Made by a program: the position numbers and the translations under genes. A stretch of 64,000 nucleotides of DNA, from assembly GCA_048465415.1 (NCBI GenBank), contig DBFWLO010000009.1, forward strand, positions 62,001 through 126,000, written 5' to 3'. This stretch comes from Scatosoma sp048465415 (lineage in GTDB: Bacteria; Bacillota; Clostridia; Christensenellales; Borkfalkiaceae). This document shows positions 1-7,272 of the stretch, in pieces (the first letter of the stretch is position 1; every line of letters begins with the position of its first letter). The notes under the pieces are model-generated. The model made no database searches. It worked only from the letters and a program-made list of their open reading frames with translations, and was not told the origin of the DNA.

Positions 1-1468
1 AGAAGAATATAATATCATACCCCGTCACTAAGACGTCGGTCGGATAGAAATATTTATAATCCTCCGTCTCCTCGGGAAAGCCCAAAGTAGAAAACGGCCA
101 AAGCGCAGAGGAAAACCAGGTGTCGAGCACGTCCTCGTCCTGTTTCAAATTCTTGCTCCCGCAGACGGGGCAAGCGACCGGATCCTCTTTCGAGCAGATC
201 ACCTCGCCGCAGTCCCCGCAATACCACACCGGAATCCGGTGCCCCCACCAAAGCTGCCGGGAAATGCACCAGTCCTTGATGTTGTCCATCCAGTTGTAGT
301 AGATCTTGGAAAACCGCTCCGGCACGAATTTGACTTTGTTCTTCATCACGGCGGCGATCGCGGGCTTGGCGAGCGGCTCCATTTTCACAAACCACTGCTT
401 GGAAACGATCGGCTCCACCGTCGAATGACAACGATAACAATGCCCCACGTTGTGTACGTGCGGCTCAATTTTTACAAGATACCCCCCGGCTTCTAAATCG
501 GCGACAATCTTCTTTCTCGCGGCGTATCGGTCCATACCCGCATACCTGCCCGCCTGTTCGTTCATCGTCCCGTCGTCGTTCATGACTCGGATCACTTCGA
601 GATCGTGCCTCTTTCCAACCTCGAAATCGTTGGGATCGTGCGCGGGCGTGATCTTCACGCACCCCGTCCCGAATTCTCTGTCCACATACTCGTCGGCGAC
701 GACGGATATCTCCCGCTCCGTCAACGGCAAACGCAGAGTCTTTCCCACGAGCGCAGAATACCGCGAATCCTCGGGGTGCACGGCGACCGCCGTGTCTCCG
801 AGCATCGTCTCGGGCCTCGTGGTCGCAACGATCACGCCGTCGCTCCCGTCCGCGGCCGGATACCGGATATGCCAGAAAGAACCGCTCTCTTCCGCATACT
901 CCACTTCCGCGTCGGAAAGCGCCGTCTTGCAGCAGGGACACCAGTTGATGATGCGGTCCCCCTGATAGATCAGGCCTTGATTGTAGAGATTGACGAACGC
1001 GTCGCGGACGGCGTGCGAGCACTTTTCGTCCATGGTGAACGCCTGGCGCGACCAGTCGCAGGACGCGCCCATTCTCCGCTGCTGTAAAGTGATACGCCCG
1101 CCGTATTGGCTCGTCCACTCCCAGGCCCGCTTTAAAAATCCGTCCCGCCCCAGGTCCTTTTTGGTAATCCCTTCCTCTTTGAGCTTTTCGACAATCTTGA
1201 CTTCGGTCGCTATGGAGGCGTGATCGTAACCCGGCAGCCAGAGGGCGGCATACCCCTGCATTCTCTTGAACCGGATCAGGGTGTCCTGCATGGTCGCGTC
1301 CATCGCGTGCCCCATGTGTAACTGCCCGGTGATGTTGGGCGGGGGCATCATAATGGTGAAAGGCACCTTGTCGTGATCGATTTCCGCACGGAAAAAGCCG
1401 GCTTTCTCCCAGTCGGCGTAGATCCTGTCCTCGAAATCCTTGGGGTTGTACGTCTTTTGCATCTCCAT
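1..1468 (-). CDS. valS: Valyl-tRNA synthetase, 5' part (3' end outside window)
   Basis: Class Ia aminoacyl-tRNA synthetase that charges tRNA-Val in the cytoplasm. Only the first roughly 489 residues of a protein usually near 880 are present; the gene leaves the left edge, so the KMSKS loop, anticodon domain and C-terminal coiled coil are not seen. Visible are PPPNITGQLHMGHA (HIGH region), GYDHASIATE, the editing insertion, the block DWCISRQLWWGHRIPVWYC and a four-cysteine zinc ribbon (CGDCGE ... CPVCG) typical of ValS. The start is ATG 1468 (MEMQK) or ATG 1462 (MQKTYNP). The 140 bp to the divergent neighbour shows no T-box structure, so tRNA-sensing control is not supported here. Confidence 0.97.
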   Translation of the reverse strand, partial: MEMQKTYNPKDFEDRIYADWEKAGFFRAEIDHDKVPFTIMMPPPNITGQLHMGHAMDATMQDTLIRFKRMQGYAALWLPGYDHASIATEVKIVEKLKEEGITKKDLGRDGFLKRAWEWTSQYGGRITLQQRRMGASCDWSRQAFTMDEKCSHAVRDAFVNLYNQGLIYQGDRIINWCPCCKTALSDAEVEYAEESGSFWHIRYPAADGSDGVIVATTRPETMLGDTAVAVHPEDSRYSALVGKTLRLPLTEREISVVADEYVDREFGTGCVKITPAHDPNDFEVGKRHDLEVIRVMNDDGTMNEQAGRYAGMDRYAARKKIVADLEAGGYLVKIEPHVHNVGHCYRCHSTVEPIVSKQWFVKMEPLAKPAIAAVMKNKVKFVPERFSKIYYNWMDNIKDWCISRQLWWGHRIPVWYCGDCGEVICSKEDPVACPVCGSKNLKQDEDVLDTWFSSALWPFSTLGFPEETEDYKYFYPTDVLVTGYDIIFF

Positions 1469-1608
1469 AATCTTCCAGTCCTTTTACTCTCTCGTTTTCT
1501 CTAAAAAGCAGTATACGTTTTCATTATATTCTTTTTCGCCCCTCTTGTCAATTATTAACGCCGGCTCATATAATATATTATTCTATTTTTTTAACGGAGT
1601 TAACCCAC

Positions 1609-2613
1609 ATGAAAAAAATTTCAGCAATCGCACTTTCCGCGTGTTTCGCACTGCTTCCCCTGACCGCTTGCGGCGGCGGAGGCGACGGACTCACGAAAAT
1701 AAAACTGAACGAAGTGACACATTCCATTTTCTATGCGCCCCTTTATCTTGCCGACGCGCTGGGCTATTTCAAGGACGAAAACTTAAAGATCGAACTCACA
1801 AACGGCGGCGGCGCGGATAACGTCATGTCCGCGGTGCTTTCGGGCGACTCGGATATCGGCTTCTGCGGTCCCGAAGCGGCGCTCTACGTACTTACGGGCG
1901 GCTCGAACGACGTACCTTCGGTGTTCGGCCAGCTCACCAAACGCGACGGCTCCTTCCTCGTTTCGAGAAAAGACGAACCGAACTTCAAATGGACGGATTT
2001 AAAAGGCAAGGAAATCCTGGCGGGCCGTCCGGGCGGCGTTCCGGCAATGACGTTCGAGTACGTCGTCAACCAGAACGGACTGAAAGACGGCACGGACGTG
2101 ACGCTCAATTTCGACGTCCAGTTCAACCTGATGACGAGCGCGTTTGAATCGGGCACGGGCGATTATTGCACGATGTTCGAGCCGGTGGCTTCGGAATACG
2201 AAGCGGCGGGCAAGGGCTATGTCGTCGCTTCCGTCGGCGAGGCTTCCGGCGAGGTGCCCTATACCTGTTTCATGGCCAAAAATTCCTGGATCAAGAAACA
2301 TGAAACGGAAACGAACGGCTTCCTGCGCGCGGTCACAAAAGCCGTCAAATATATCAACGACACGCCCGTAGCGACGGTCGCGCCCTACTTAACCTCGTAT
2401 TTTGAATCGACGCCTGTCTCCTCGATCTCGGCTTCCATCGAAAGCTATAAAGCGATCGACGCGTGGATGACCAATCTTGCGATGCAGGAAGCGAGCTTTA
2501 CCAGGCTTCAAGATATCATCGATAACGCGGGCGAGCTTCCCCGCCGCGTCGGCTTCACCGAGCTAATCAACACTTCCTATGCCGATAAGGCGTATAAGGA
2601 CGTTTATAACTGA
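1609..2613 (+). CDS. ABC transporter substrate-binding lipoprotein (NMT1/SsuA-like)
   Basis: Extracytoplasmic solute-binding protein of 334 residues. The N-terminus is a lipoprotein signal (MKKISAIALSACFALL then LTAC, lipidated Cys21) followed by a Gly-rich linker. The core has the NMT1/SsuA/TauA pattern: APLYLADALGYFKDENL near the start, a GG-ADNVMSAVLSGDSDIGF block and a LAGRPGGVPAMTFEY block. It is the first gene of a three-gene operon with an ATPase and a permease. The family handles sulfonates, nitrate or thiamine-pyrimidine precursors; the substrate cannot be told here, and no TPP riboswitch is visible upstream. Confidence 0.9.
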   Translation: MKKISAIALSACFALLPLTACGGGGDGLTKIKLNEVTHSIFYAPLYLADALGYFKDENLKIELTNGGGADNVMSAVLSGDSDIGFCGPEAALYVLTGGSNDVPSVFGQLTKRDGSFLVSRKDEPNFKWTDLKGKEILAGRPGGVPAMTFEYVVNQNGLKDGTDVTLNFDVQFNLMTSAFESGTGDYCTMFEPVASEYEAAGKGYVVASVGEASGEVPYTCFMAKNSWIKKHETETNGFLRAVTKAVKYINDTPVATVAPYLTSYFESTPVSSISASIESYKAIDAWMTNLAMQEASFTRLQDIIDNAGELPRRVGFTELINTSYADKAYKDVYN

Positions 2614-2671
2614 TCGTAAACAGGGTATCCGGGCGGCTTTCATGGCTGTCCGGTATCCCGATTTTTCCTCT

Positions 2672-2719
2672 CCGCGGCGGACAGCGCGCCGTTCGGCGAA
2701 GGAAGCGGCTGCGCCGCGG
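2672..2719 (+). other. Intercistronic hairpin between SBP and ATPase genes
   Basis: An 8-bp perfect inverted repeat CCGCGGCG (2672-2679) / CGCCGCGG (2712-2719), extended by a CAGC/GCTG pairing inside. It follows a weaker GC-rich repeat at about 2624-2660. It lacks a following T-run, so it is more likely an mRNA-stabilising or partly attenuating structure than a full terminator. Such an element would let the binding protein be made in excess over the ATPase and permease; that role is inference. Confidence 0.5.
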
Positions 2720-2755
2720 GGAAGAAAGGCAGGATAAACAAACGAAGGTCAACCA

Positions 2756-3490
2756 ATGAAAGAAGTTTTACAATTTGATAACGTATCGATGCACTATCAC
2801 ACCAAACAAGGAGAAACGGTCGCCGTCGAAGACTTGAATTTTTCGGTCGAAGAAGGCGAATTTGCGGCGGTCATCGGCCCGTCGGGCTGCGGCAAAACGA
2901 CGCTTCTTTCTTTGGCGGCGGGCATACTCAAACCCACGAAAGGCGAAGTGAAAAATTCGGGCGTCTCGTTCGGCTATATGCTGCAAAAAGACGAACTGTT
3001 CCCCTGGCGGACGATCGAAAAAAATATATTTCTCCCACTGGAAATCAAAAAAATGGACACGGCGGAAAACCGTGCCCGCGCTCTTGCTTTGGCGGAAAAG
3101 TACGGTCTTAAAGACTTTTTGAAAAGCTACCCTTCCGCTCTTTCCGGCGGCATGCGCCAGCGCGCGGCGCTCATTCGCACCCTGGCGGTCGATCCCGACG
3201 TACTCCTCCTCGACGAGCCTTTTTCCGCGCTCGACTATCAGACCAGATTAAGCGTCTGCGACGACGTTTATAAGATCATCAGGAGCGAGCATAAGACGGC
3301 GGTTCTGATCACGCACGACATCAGCGAAGCCGTCTCGGTGGCGGATAAAATCGTCGTACTTTCCAAACGCCCCGCGAGGGTGGTTTCCGTGCATGCGCTT
3401 TCGTTTCCTGAAAACGAGCCTTTGAAGCGTCGGGAAAATAAGGAATTTTCGACGTGGTTCGAGCTGTTGTGGAGGGAATTAAACGTATGA
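2756..3490 (+). CDS. ABC transporter ATP-binding protein (SsuB/TauB type)
   Basis: ATPase of 244 residues that powers the import system whose binding protein lies upstream. Walker A is GPSGCGKTT (residues 41-49), the Q-loop is in YMLQKDELFPW, the signature is LSGGMRQR, Walker B is VLLLDEPFSALD and the switch His is in VLITHD. All catalytic positions look intact. Its TGA overlaps the permease ATG (ATGA at 3487-3490), so the two are translationally coupled. The nitrate/sulfonate/taurine-type subfamily is assigned from overall pattern; the substrate is unknown. Confidence 0.93.
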   Translation: MKEVLQFDNVSMHYHTKQGETVAVEDLNFSVEEGEFAAVIGPSGCGKTTLLSLAAGILKPTKGEVKNSGVSFGYMLQKDELFPWRTIEKNIFLPLEIKKMDTAENRARALALAEKYGLKDFLKSYPSALSGGMRQRAALIRTLAVDPDVLLLDEPFSALDYQTRLSVCDDVYKIIRSEHKTAVLITHDISEAVSVADKIVVLSKRPARVVSVHALSFPENEPLKRRENKEFSTWFELLWRELNV

Positions 3491-4299
3491 AAAACAAACC
3501 CGAATATTCGAGAGAACATATCCTCTATTTACGTAAACTCAAACGCACGAGCGCGACGGTCCACATCGTGCGTTTGGCGATCCTCTTTTTCTTTTTGGCG
3601 CTCTGGGAGATCTGCGCGCACTTTGAATGGATCAACCCCTTTATTACGAGTTCCCCCTCCCGGATCTGGAAAACGCTCGTTTCCCTCTATCAGAACGGCA
3701 CCCTGTTCTACCACGTGGGCACGACGCTCTGGGAAACGCTGCTCGGCTTTTTCATAGCCGTGGTCGCGGGATATGTCATAGCGCTCCTGCTTTGGTGGAG
3801 CGAAGTATTCCGCAAGATCTCGGAGCCTTATTTCGTCGTCCTCAACGCTCTGCCGAAGATCGCGCTCGGCCCGCTGATCATTATCTGGTGCGGAACGGGC
3901 AGTAAAGCCATCGTGTTCATGACGGTGCTCATCGGTCTGATCGTGGCGATCCTGAATATGCTCAACGGCTTTATGTCCACGGACGAAAACAAACTTCTGC
4001 TGCTGCGTTCGATGGGCGCGAATAAATGGCAGATTTTAAAAAAGCTGGTGGTGCCTTCCTCTCTTCCCGCGTTCATATCCATGCTGAAAATAAACGTCGG
4101 CATGGCCTGGATCGGTTCCATCATGGGCGAATACATCGTGTCGAAAGCGGGTATCGGCTACCTGATCGTCTACGGCGGCCAGGTATTCAAACTCGATCTC
4201 GTCATGACCTCGGTCGTCATTTTGTGTATTTTGGCGGCGGGCATGTACGCAATCGTGGCGCTCATCGAAAAGGCGGTCATCAAGAACAGCGACCGCTGA
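3487..4299 (+). CDS. ABC transporter permease (SsuC/TauC type)
   Basis: Inner-membrane permease of 270 residues, binding-protein-dependent transport family, with about six hydrophobic segments. The cytoplasmic EAA-like loop reads RSMGANKWQILKKLVVPSS and would contact the ATPase. An open frame extends upstream to 3454, but ATG 3487 (MKNKPEYS) is preferred because it overlaps the ATPase stop as ATGA. It is the last gene of the operon and is followed by a strong terminator. Confidence 0.92.
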   Translation: MKNKPEYSREHILYLRKLKRTSATVHIVRLAILFFFLALWEICAHFEWINPFITSSPSRIWKTLVSLYQNGTLFYHVGTTLWETLLGFFIAVVAGYVIALLLWWSEVFRKISEPYFVVLNALPKIALGPLIIIWCGTGSKAIVFMTVLIGLIVAILNMLNGFMSTDENKLLLLRSMGANKWQILKKLVVPSSLPAFISMLKINVGMAWIGSIMGEYIVSKAGIGYLIVYGGQVFKLDLVMTSVVILCILAAGMYAIVALIEKAVIKNSDR

Positions 4300-4345
4300 A
4301 AGGTCGCTTTGAAAACGAAAATAATCGGAGCTTAGCTCCGGGGCG

Positions 4346-4376
4346 AGCCGGGAGGAACTTCCTCCCGGCTTTTTTT
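4346..4376 (+). terminator. Intrinsic terminator of the ABC operon
   Basis: AGCCGGGAGGAA pairs with TTCCTCCCGGCT across a minimal loop, followed by seven T. It ends the three-gene plus-strand ABC operon. Confidence 0.9.
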
Positions 4377-4448
4377 AAAGCGCGCTACGCCCGCGTCTCG
4401 TGCCGCGTACCGCGCCACCCCCGCCCCGCACGCGGCGCGGGGACTCGT

Positions 4449-4769
4449 TTACTTTTTACTTTTGGGCGGCTTTCTCACTTTGTATTCTCTCATAAATTCG
4501 TCGGTGAGAATCCTGTTCACTTGCGTGTCCAACACCAACGCGATTAAAAAAGGCGCATGCGCAAAAAACAATCTTTGATTATTTTCCCCTCTTAAAAATC
4601 TTTGCGCATAGGGAAGAGAAAAATTCGCTTTTTCCGCGAACATTTCCTCATTGATCCCCTTTTCCTCCATGATTCTCTTTACTTTCTCCACATCGATTGT
4701 CTTGATTTGCAGTCTTTTTCGATTATTTGTCGACTTGACGAGTTTTCTCGATCTTTTTACACGCGTCAT
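4449..4769 (-). CDS. Small basic helix-turn-helix-like protein
   Basis: Protein of 106 residues with very basic ends (N-terminal RVKRSRKLVK, C-terminal KPPKSKK). The centre, IDVEKVKRIMEEKGINEEMF followed by AEKANFSLPYAQRFLRGEN, resembles an XRE/lambda-repressor HTH in which a turn is degenerate. A good ribosome site AAAGGAG lies 6 nt before the ATG. A 21-bp imperfect inverted repeat (4848-4868, TTTTCC...GGAAAA) lies upstream and could be its operator. No precise family recognised; DNA binding is inferred. Confidence 0.65.
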   Translation of the reverse strand: MTRVKRSRKLVKSTNNRKRLQIKTIDVEKVKRIMEEKGINEEMFAEKANFSLPYAQRFLRGENNQRLFFAHAPFLIALVLDTQVNRILTDEFMREYKVRKPPKSKK

Positions 4770-4870
4770 AACTTTCTCCTTTGCATATTTTTTTGAAGAG
4801 TACGCTTCGTAAAAACTATTCTATCATAGTCACTTAAAAAAAATCTGTTTTCCTCAAATTTGGGAAAACT

Positions 4871-4896
4871 AAAAAAACGACCGTTCCTCACGGTCG
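4871..4896 (-). terminator. Intrinsic terminator after the XRE gene
   Basis: Read on the minus strand, CGACCG-(7 nt)-CGGTCG is followed by a run of seven T. It lies just past the stop of the XRE gene at 4923. Confidence 0.8.
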
Positions 4897-4922
4897 CCTT
4901 TAATCTTTTTATTCATAATCGC

Positions 4923-5228
4923 TCAATCCCACTCTTTGAGCGCCCTTTCGTATCGTTCCGTCAGGTCGGAATCTCCTTCCTCAATCTCTTTCAATCCGCA
5001 CTCGATAAAATCTTCTATCGTCAAATAAAAATACCGTACTATTTTCAACGCTTGCGTCATCGACGGCGTATTTCTTCCGCGTTCATAAGTGGATAACGTT
5101 TGAAAAGGAATATCGAGAACTTCCGCCAACCCTACTTGTGTAAGATTTTTGTATTCCCGCAACTTCTTCAAACTTGTCCCGAACGCCAGCAGAATCTCTT
5201 CGTCTGAAAACGCCGCGAAATATTTCAT
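4923..5228 (-). CDS. XRE-family transcriptional regulator
   Basis: Cro/C1-type repressor of 101 residues. The HTH spans FGTSLKKLREYKNLTQVGLA then EVLDIPFQTLSTYERGRNTP, with the usual Q and S/T-YE-GR recognition features, and an acidic C-terminal helix follows. The frame is open to 5261, but ATG 5228 (MKYFAAF) is chosen because AGGGGTG sits 4 nt before it, while 5261 has no ribosome site. The gene is divergent from the small gene at 5396. Three matching inverted repeats lie between them and one overlaps its own promoter region, which suggests autoregulation. Confidence 0.88.
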   Translation of the reverse strand: MKYFAAFSDEEILLAFGTSLKKLREYKNLTQVGLAEVLDIPFQTLSTYERGRNTPSMTQALKIVRYFYLTIEDFIECGLKEIEEGDSDLTERYERALKEWD

Positions 5229-5274
5229 ATTCACCCCTATCGACTCCACTGCTTTTCTCATGATATTTACAGTA

Positions 5275-5378
5275 TACTAAAATTTTAGAAATATTTTTAT
5301 CGCTTCTGAAAATTTAGAATAAATGCTTGACTTTCTTTCATTTATAGGGTATAATGAATTGGTTCTAATATTTTAGAA
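5275..5378. promoter_or_regulatory. Three-operator array in the divergent XRE / small-gene promoter
   Basis: Three 16-bp sites share the pattern TTCTAA-N4-TTAGAA: 5275-5290 (TACTAAAATTTTAGAA), 5304-5319 (TTCTGAAAATTTAGAA) and 5363-5378 (TTCTAATATTTTAGAA). The first overlaps a TATACT -10 for the leftward XRE gene. The second lies just upstream of the rightward -35. The third covers the expected start of the rightward transcript. This layout resembles phage repressor operators; binding by the neighbouring XRE protein is inference. Confidence 0.7.
5327..5355 (+). promoter_or_regulatory. Sigma-A promoter of the small gene at 5396
   Basis: TTGACT (5327-5332), 17-nt spacer, TATAAT (5350-5355). It is flanked on both sides by operator-like repeats. 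Confidence 0.85.
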
Positions 5379-5395
5379 ATACGCGGAGGAAAAAA

Positions 5396-5710
5396 ATGGA
5401 CGAAATTATGATGAAAGACATTCTGTCGAAACTCTCGATAGCGGACAGCTTGGAGGAAATGGAGCCGTCACAGGAGGCAGAGAAGCAGAAAAAAGCGAAC
5501 GAGTGCTATGCAAAATTAAGCGCTTCTTTGAATGAAGAACAGCAGGAACTGCTCCATGATTATTGGCAAGCCATGAGAGAAGTGGTACAGGCGACGCAAA
5601 AAAGCGGATATGAGTTCGGGCTTCGTCTCGGTTTAGCGCTGGTCAAAAAATTGATAAAACAGCAGAATCGCCAGAAGAAAAAGGAAAAGGACGAGAACAA
5701 GAAGAAATAA
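5396..5710 (+). CDS. Small DUF6809-like protein
   Basis: Protein of 104 residues with a charged N-terminal helix, a central LNEEQQELLHDYWQAMREVV helix, a YEFGLRLGLALVKKLI segment and a lysine-rich tail. The pattern 'EQ..L ... F.yGFrlGlrL' is like DUF6809 proteins found in Clostridia, often next to HTH genes; function unknown. The ATG has GGAGG 6 nt upstream. It has its own strong promoter inside the operator array and is probably the regulated target of the divergent XRE protein. Confidence 0.75.
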   Translation: MDEIMMKDILSKLSIADSLEEMEPSQEAEKQKKANECYAKLSASLNEEQQELLHDYWQAMREVVQATQKSGYEFGLRLGLALVKKLIKQQNRQKKKEKDENKKK

Positions 5711-5741
5711 AAAAAGGCGGCCGTCTTTCGACGGCCGCCTT
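5711..5741 (-). terminator. Terminator between the small gene and the MATE gene
   Basis: AAGGCGGCCGTC / GACGGCCGCCTT with a TTTC loop. On the minus strand it is followed by at least seven T, so it mainly ends the MATE transcript; it may also stop the convergent small gene. Confidence 0.85.
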
Positions 5742-5765
5742 GTTCCACGCATATCTGTTCTATTT

Positions 5766-7100
5766 TTATTCGACGCTTTTCACCGCCCGCCGGAAATTGC
5801 CGCCGAGCGCAAGCCCCACGAGATAGGTGACGGCTTCGGTGATCGGCATCACCCACCAGAGCGCGCTCCCGCCGAAGATGGCGGGCAGGGCGAAAATCAG
5901 AACGCCGCTCACCAGAATCCCGCGCACGATCGAAACGGTCAGAGAGGCGGCGGGACGCATCACCGATTGATAGTAATAGGTAAAAAAGACGTTGCGGGGC
6001 ATGAGCAGGAAGGAGATCGCGTAAATGCGGAAAATGGCGGGCGCGATTCCGGCGACGCGCTCGGAGTCCTTCATAAAAATGCGCACGATGGGGAGCGGAA
6101 AGAGCTCCACCGCCGCGAAGATACATAAGGCGACTACGAACGCCGAAACGATCCCGTATTTTTTCACCCGCGCGATGTCCTCCGTTTTCCCAGCGCCGTA
6201 ACTCACGGAAATGATCGGCTGGGCGGCCTGCCCGACGCCGTAGGAAATGCTTTGCGCCAACATGAAAATATTCGCGAGAACGCCGTAGACCGCGAGCGAA
6301 TCGTTGCCGAGATATCTCGTGATCTGGTTGTTGAAAAGCATGGTGAGAATCCCCATCGCCAGATCGACGATAAAGACGGAAAAACCGGCCCATAAGATTT
6401 TGCGCATATCCTCGAAAAAGGGAACGGTTTTGGCGGGGCGGACAATGCGCAGGCTGTTCTTTTTAGAAAAGAAATGGGTGCAGAGAATGAGAATACAGAG
6501 CACCTCGCCGAGCGCCGTCGCCAGCCCCGCGCCCTCGATACCCATATCGCGGACAAAGACGAAATAATAATCGCCGAACATATTGAACACGCCGCCGGCG
6601 ACGACGGAGATCATCGCTTTGGCGGGGGCGTTGTCGTTGCGGATAAAGGTGACGAAAAATTGTCCCATCGTGAAGAGCGGGACGGCGAATTTCAGCCATT
6701 TGAGGTAGCCTTTGGCGAGCGGGAGCAAAGACTCGTCGGCGCCGAAGAGCCGCAGCAGCGGCGTCTCGAAAAAGACGAGCAGCGCCCAGACGCTGAGCGT
6801 AACGACGGTGACGCAGATCAAAGCGCGGGTGAATACTTCGTCCCCCCGCCGCTTGTCGCCGGCGCCGCGCGCTTTGGACATGAGCACGCCGCCGCCCACG
6901 CCGAAGAGAAGCCCGAGACTTAAAATGATCGTCCAGATCGGCATGACGATAGACAGCGCGGAACTGCCGTCCGGGCCTTCGTACTGCCCCACCATCACGG
7001 CGTCGACGAGCGAATAAATGGAAACGACGATCGCGCTTCCCAGCCCCGCGAAGAGATAGCGGAGATAAGTTTTTCTCAATGATTTTTCCTTAAAAGTCAT
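5766..7100 (-). CDS. MATE-family multidrug/toxin efflux transporter
   Basis: Cytoplasmic-membrane antiporter of 444 residues with about 12 hydrophobic segments. The two half-domains begin at YLFAGLGSAIVVSIYSLVDA (a typical MATE N-terminal segment) and near KILWAGFSVFIVDLAMGIL. Start ATG 7100 (MTFKEKSL) follows GAGGGAC; the in-frame ATG at 7163 lies inside the leader hairpin and is rejected. The gene has a dedicated promoter and a leader with a terminator directly before the ribosome site, which suggests ligand-controlled read-through. Substrate not determinable; if the leader is guanidine-IV, guanidine or related cations become likely. Confidence 0.92.
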   Translation of the reverse strand: MTFKEKSLRKTYLRYLFAGLGSAIVVSIYSLVDAVMVGQYEGPDGSSALSIVMPIWTIILSLGLLFGVGGGVLMSKARGAGDKRRGDEVFTRALICVTVVTLSVWALLVFFETPLLRLFGADESLLPLAKGYLKWLKFAVPLFTMGQFFVTFIRNDNAPAKAMISVVAGGVFNMFGDYYFVFVRDMGIEGAGLATALGEVLCILILCTHFFSKKNSLRIVRPAKTVPFFEDMRKILWAGFSVFIVDLAMGILTMLFNNQITRYLGNDSLAVYGVLANIFMLAQSISYGVGQAAQPIISVSYGAGKTEDIARVKKYGIVSAFVVALCIFAAVELFPLPIVRIFMKDSERVAGIAPAIFRIYAISFLLMPRNVFFTYYYQSVMRPAASLTVSIVRGILVSGVLIFALPAIFGGSALWWVMPITEAVTYLVGLALGGNFRRAVKSVE

Positions 7101-7206
7101 ACGTCCCTCAAAAAAACACCGGATAAGCAGTCGGTTTGAGGCCGACCATCTTATCCGGTGCATAAACTCTTGTTTATGTCACCCTCCGATGATTTCAGTA
7201 TCGGAT
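7101..7206 (-). ncRNA. Candidate riboswitch/attenuator leader (guanidine-IV/mepA-like)
   Basis: On the minus strand the leader has P1 TCCGAT (7205-7200) / ATCGGA (7190-7185), then GGTG-A-CATAAAC-AAGA-GTTTATG-CACC (7180-7157). A large hairpin CACCGGATAAG ... CTTATCCGGTG (7160-7117) with inner GTCGG/CCGAC follows, then seven T and the ribosome site. The CACC strand is shared by the second stem and the terminator stem, giving a clear switch. Guanidine-IV (mepA motif) riboswitches are known before MATE genes in Firmicutes. The match to that consensus is from memory and unverified. Confidence 0.6.
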
Positions 7207-7235
7207 ATTCTAACAGAAAACAGAGGCAATGTCAA
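7207..7235 (-). promoter_or_regulatory. Sigma-A promoter of the MATE leader
   Basis: TTGACA (7235-7230), 17-nt spacer, TAGAAT (7212-7207) on the minus strand. Transcription would begin near 7200, at the 5' side of the leader's first stem. Confidence 0.88.
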
Positions 7236-7272
7236 CGATTTGAGGGGCTTTTAAGAAAAATTTTTTCCCTTT

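Noticed and set aside
1469..1608. T-box leader for valS or TPP riboswitch for the NMT1-like gene
   Set aside because: The 140-bp interval has no specifier-loop/TGGNACC-type or TPP (CTGAGA...) sequence on either strand.
7101..7163. Longer MATE start at ATG 7163
   Set aside because: Its codons fall in the leader terminator hairpin; ATG 7100 has a proper ribosome site and family-like N-terminus.
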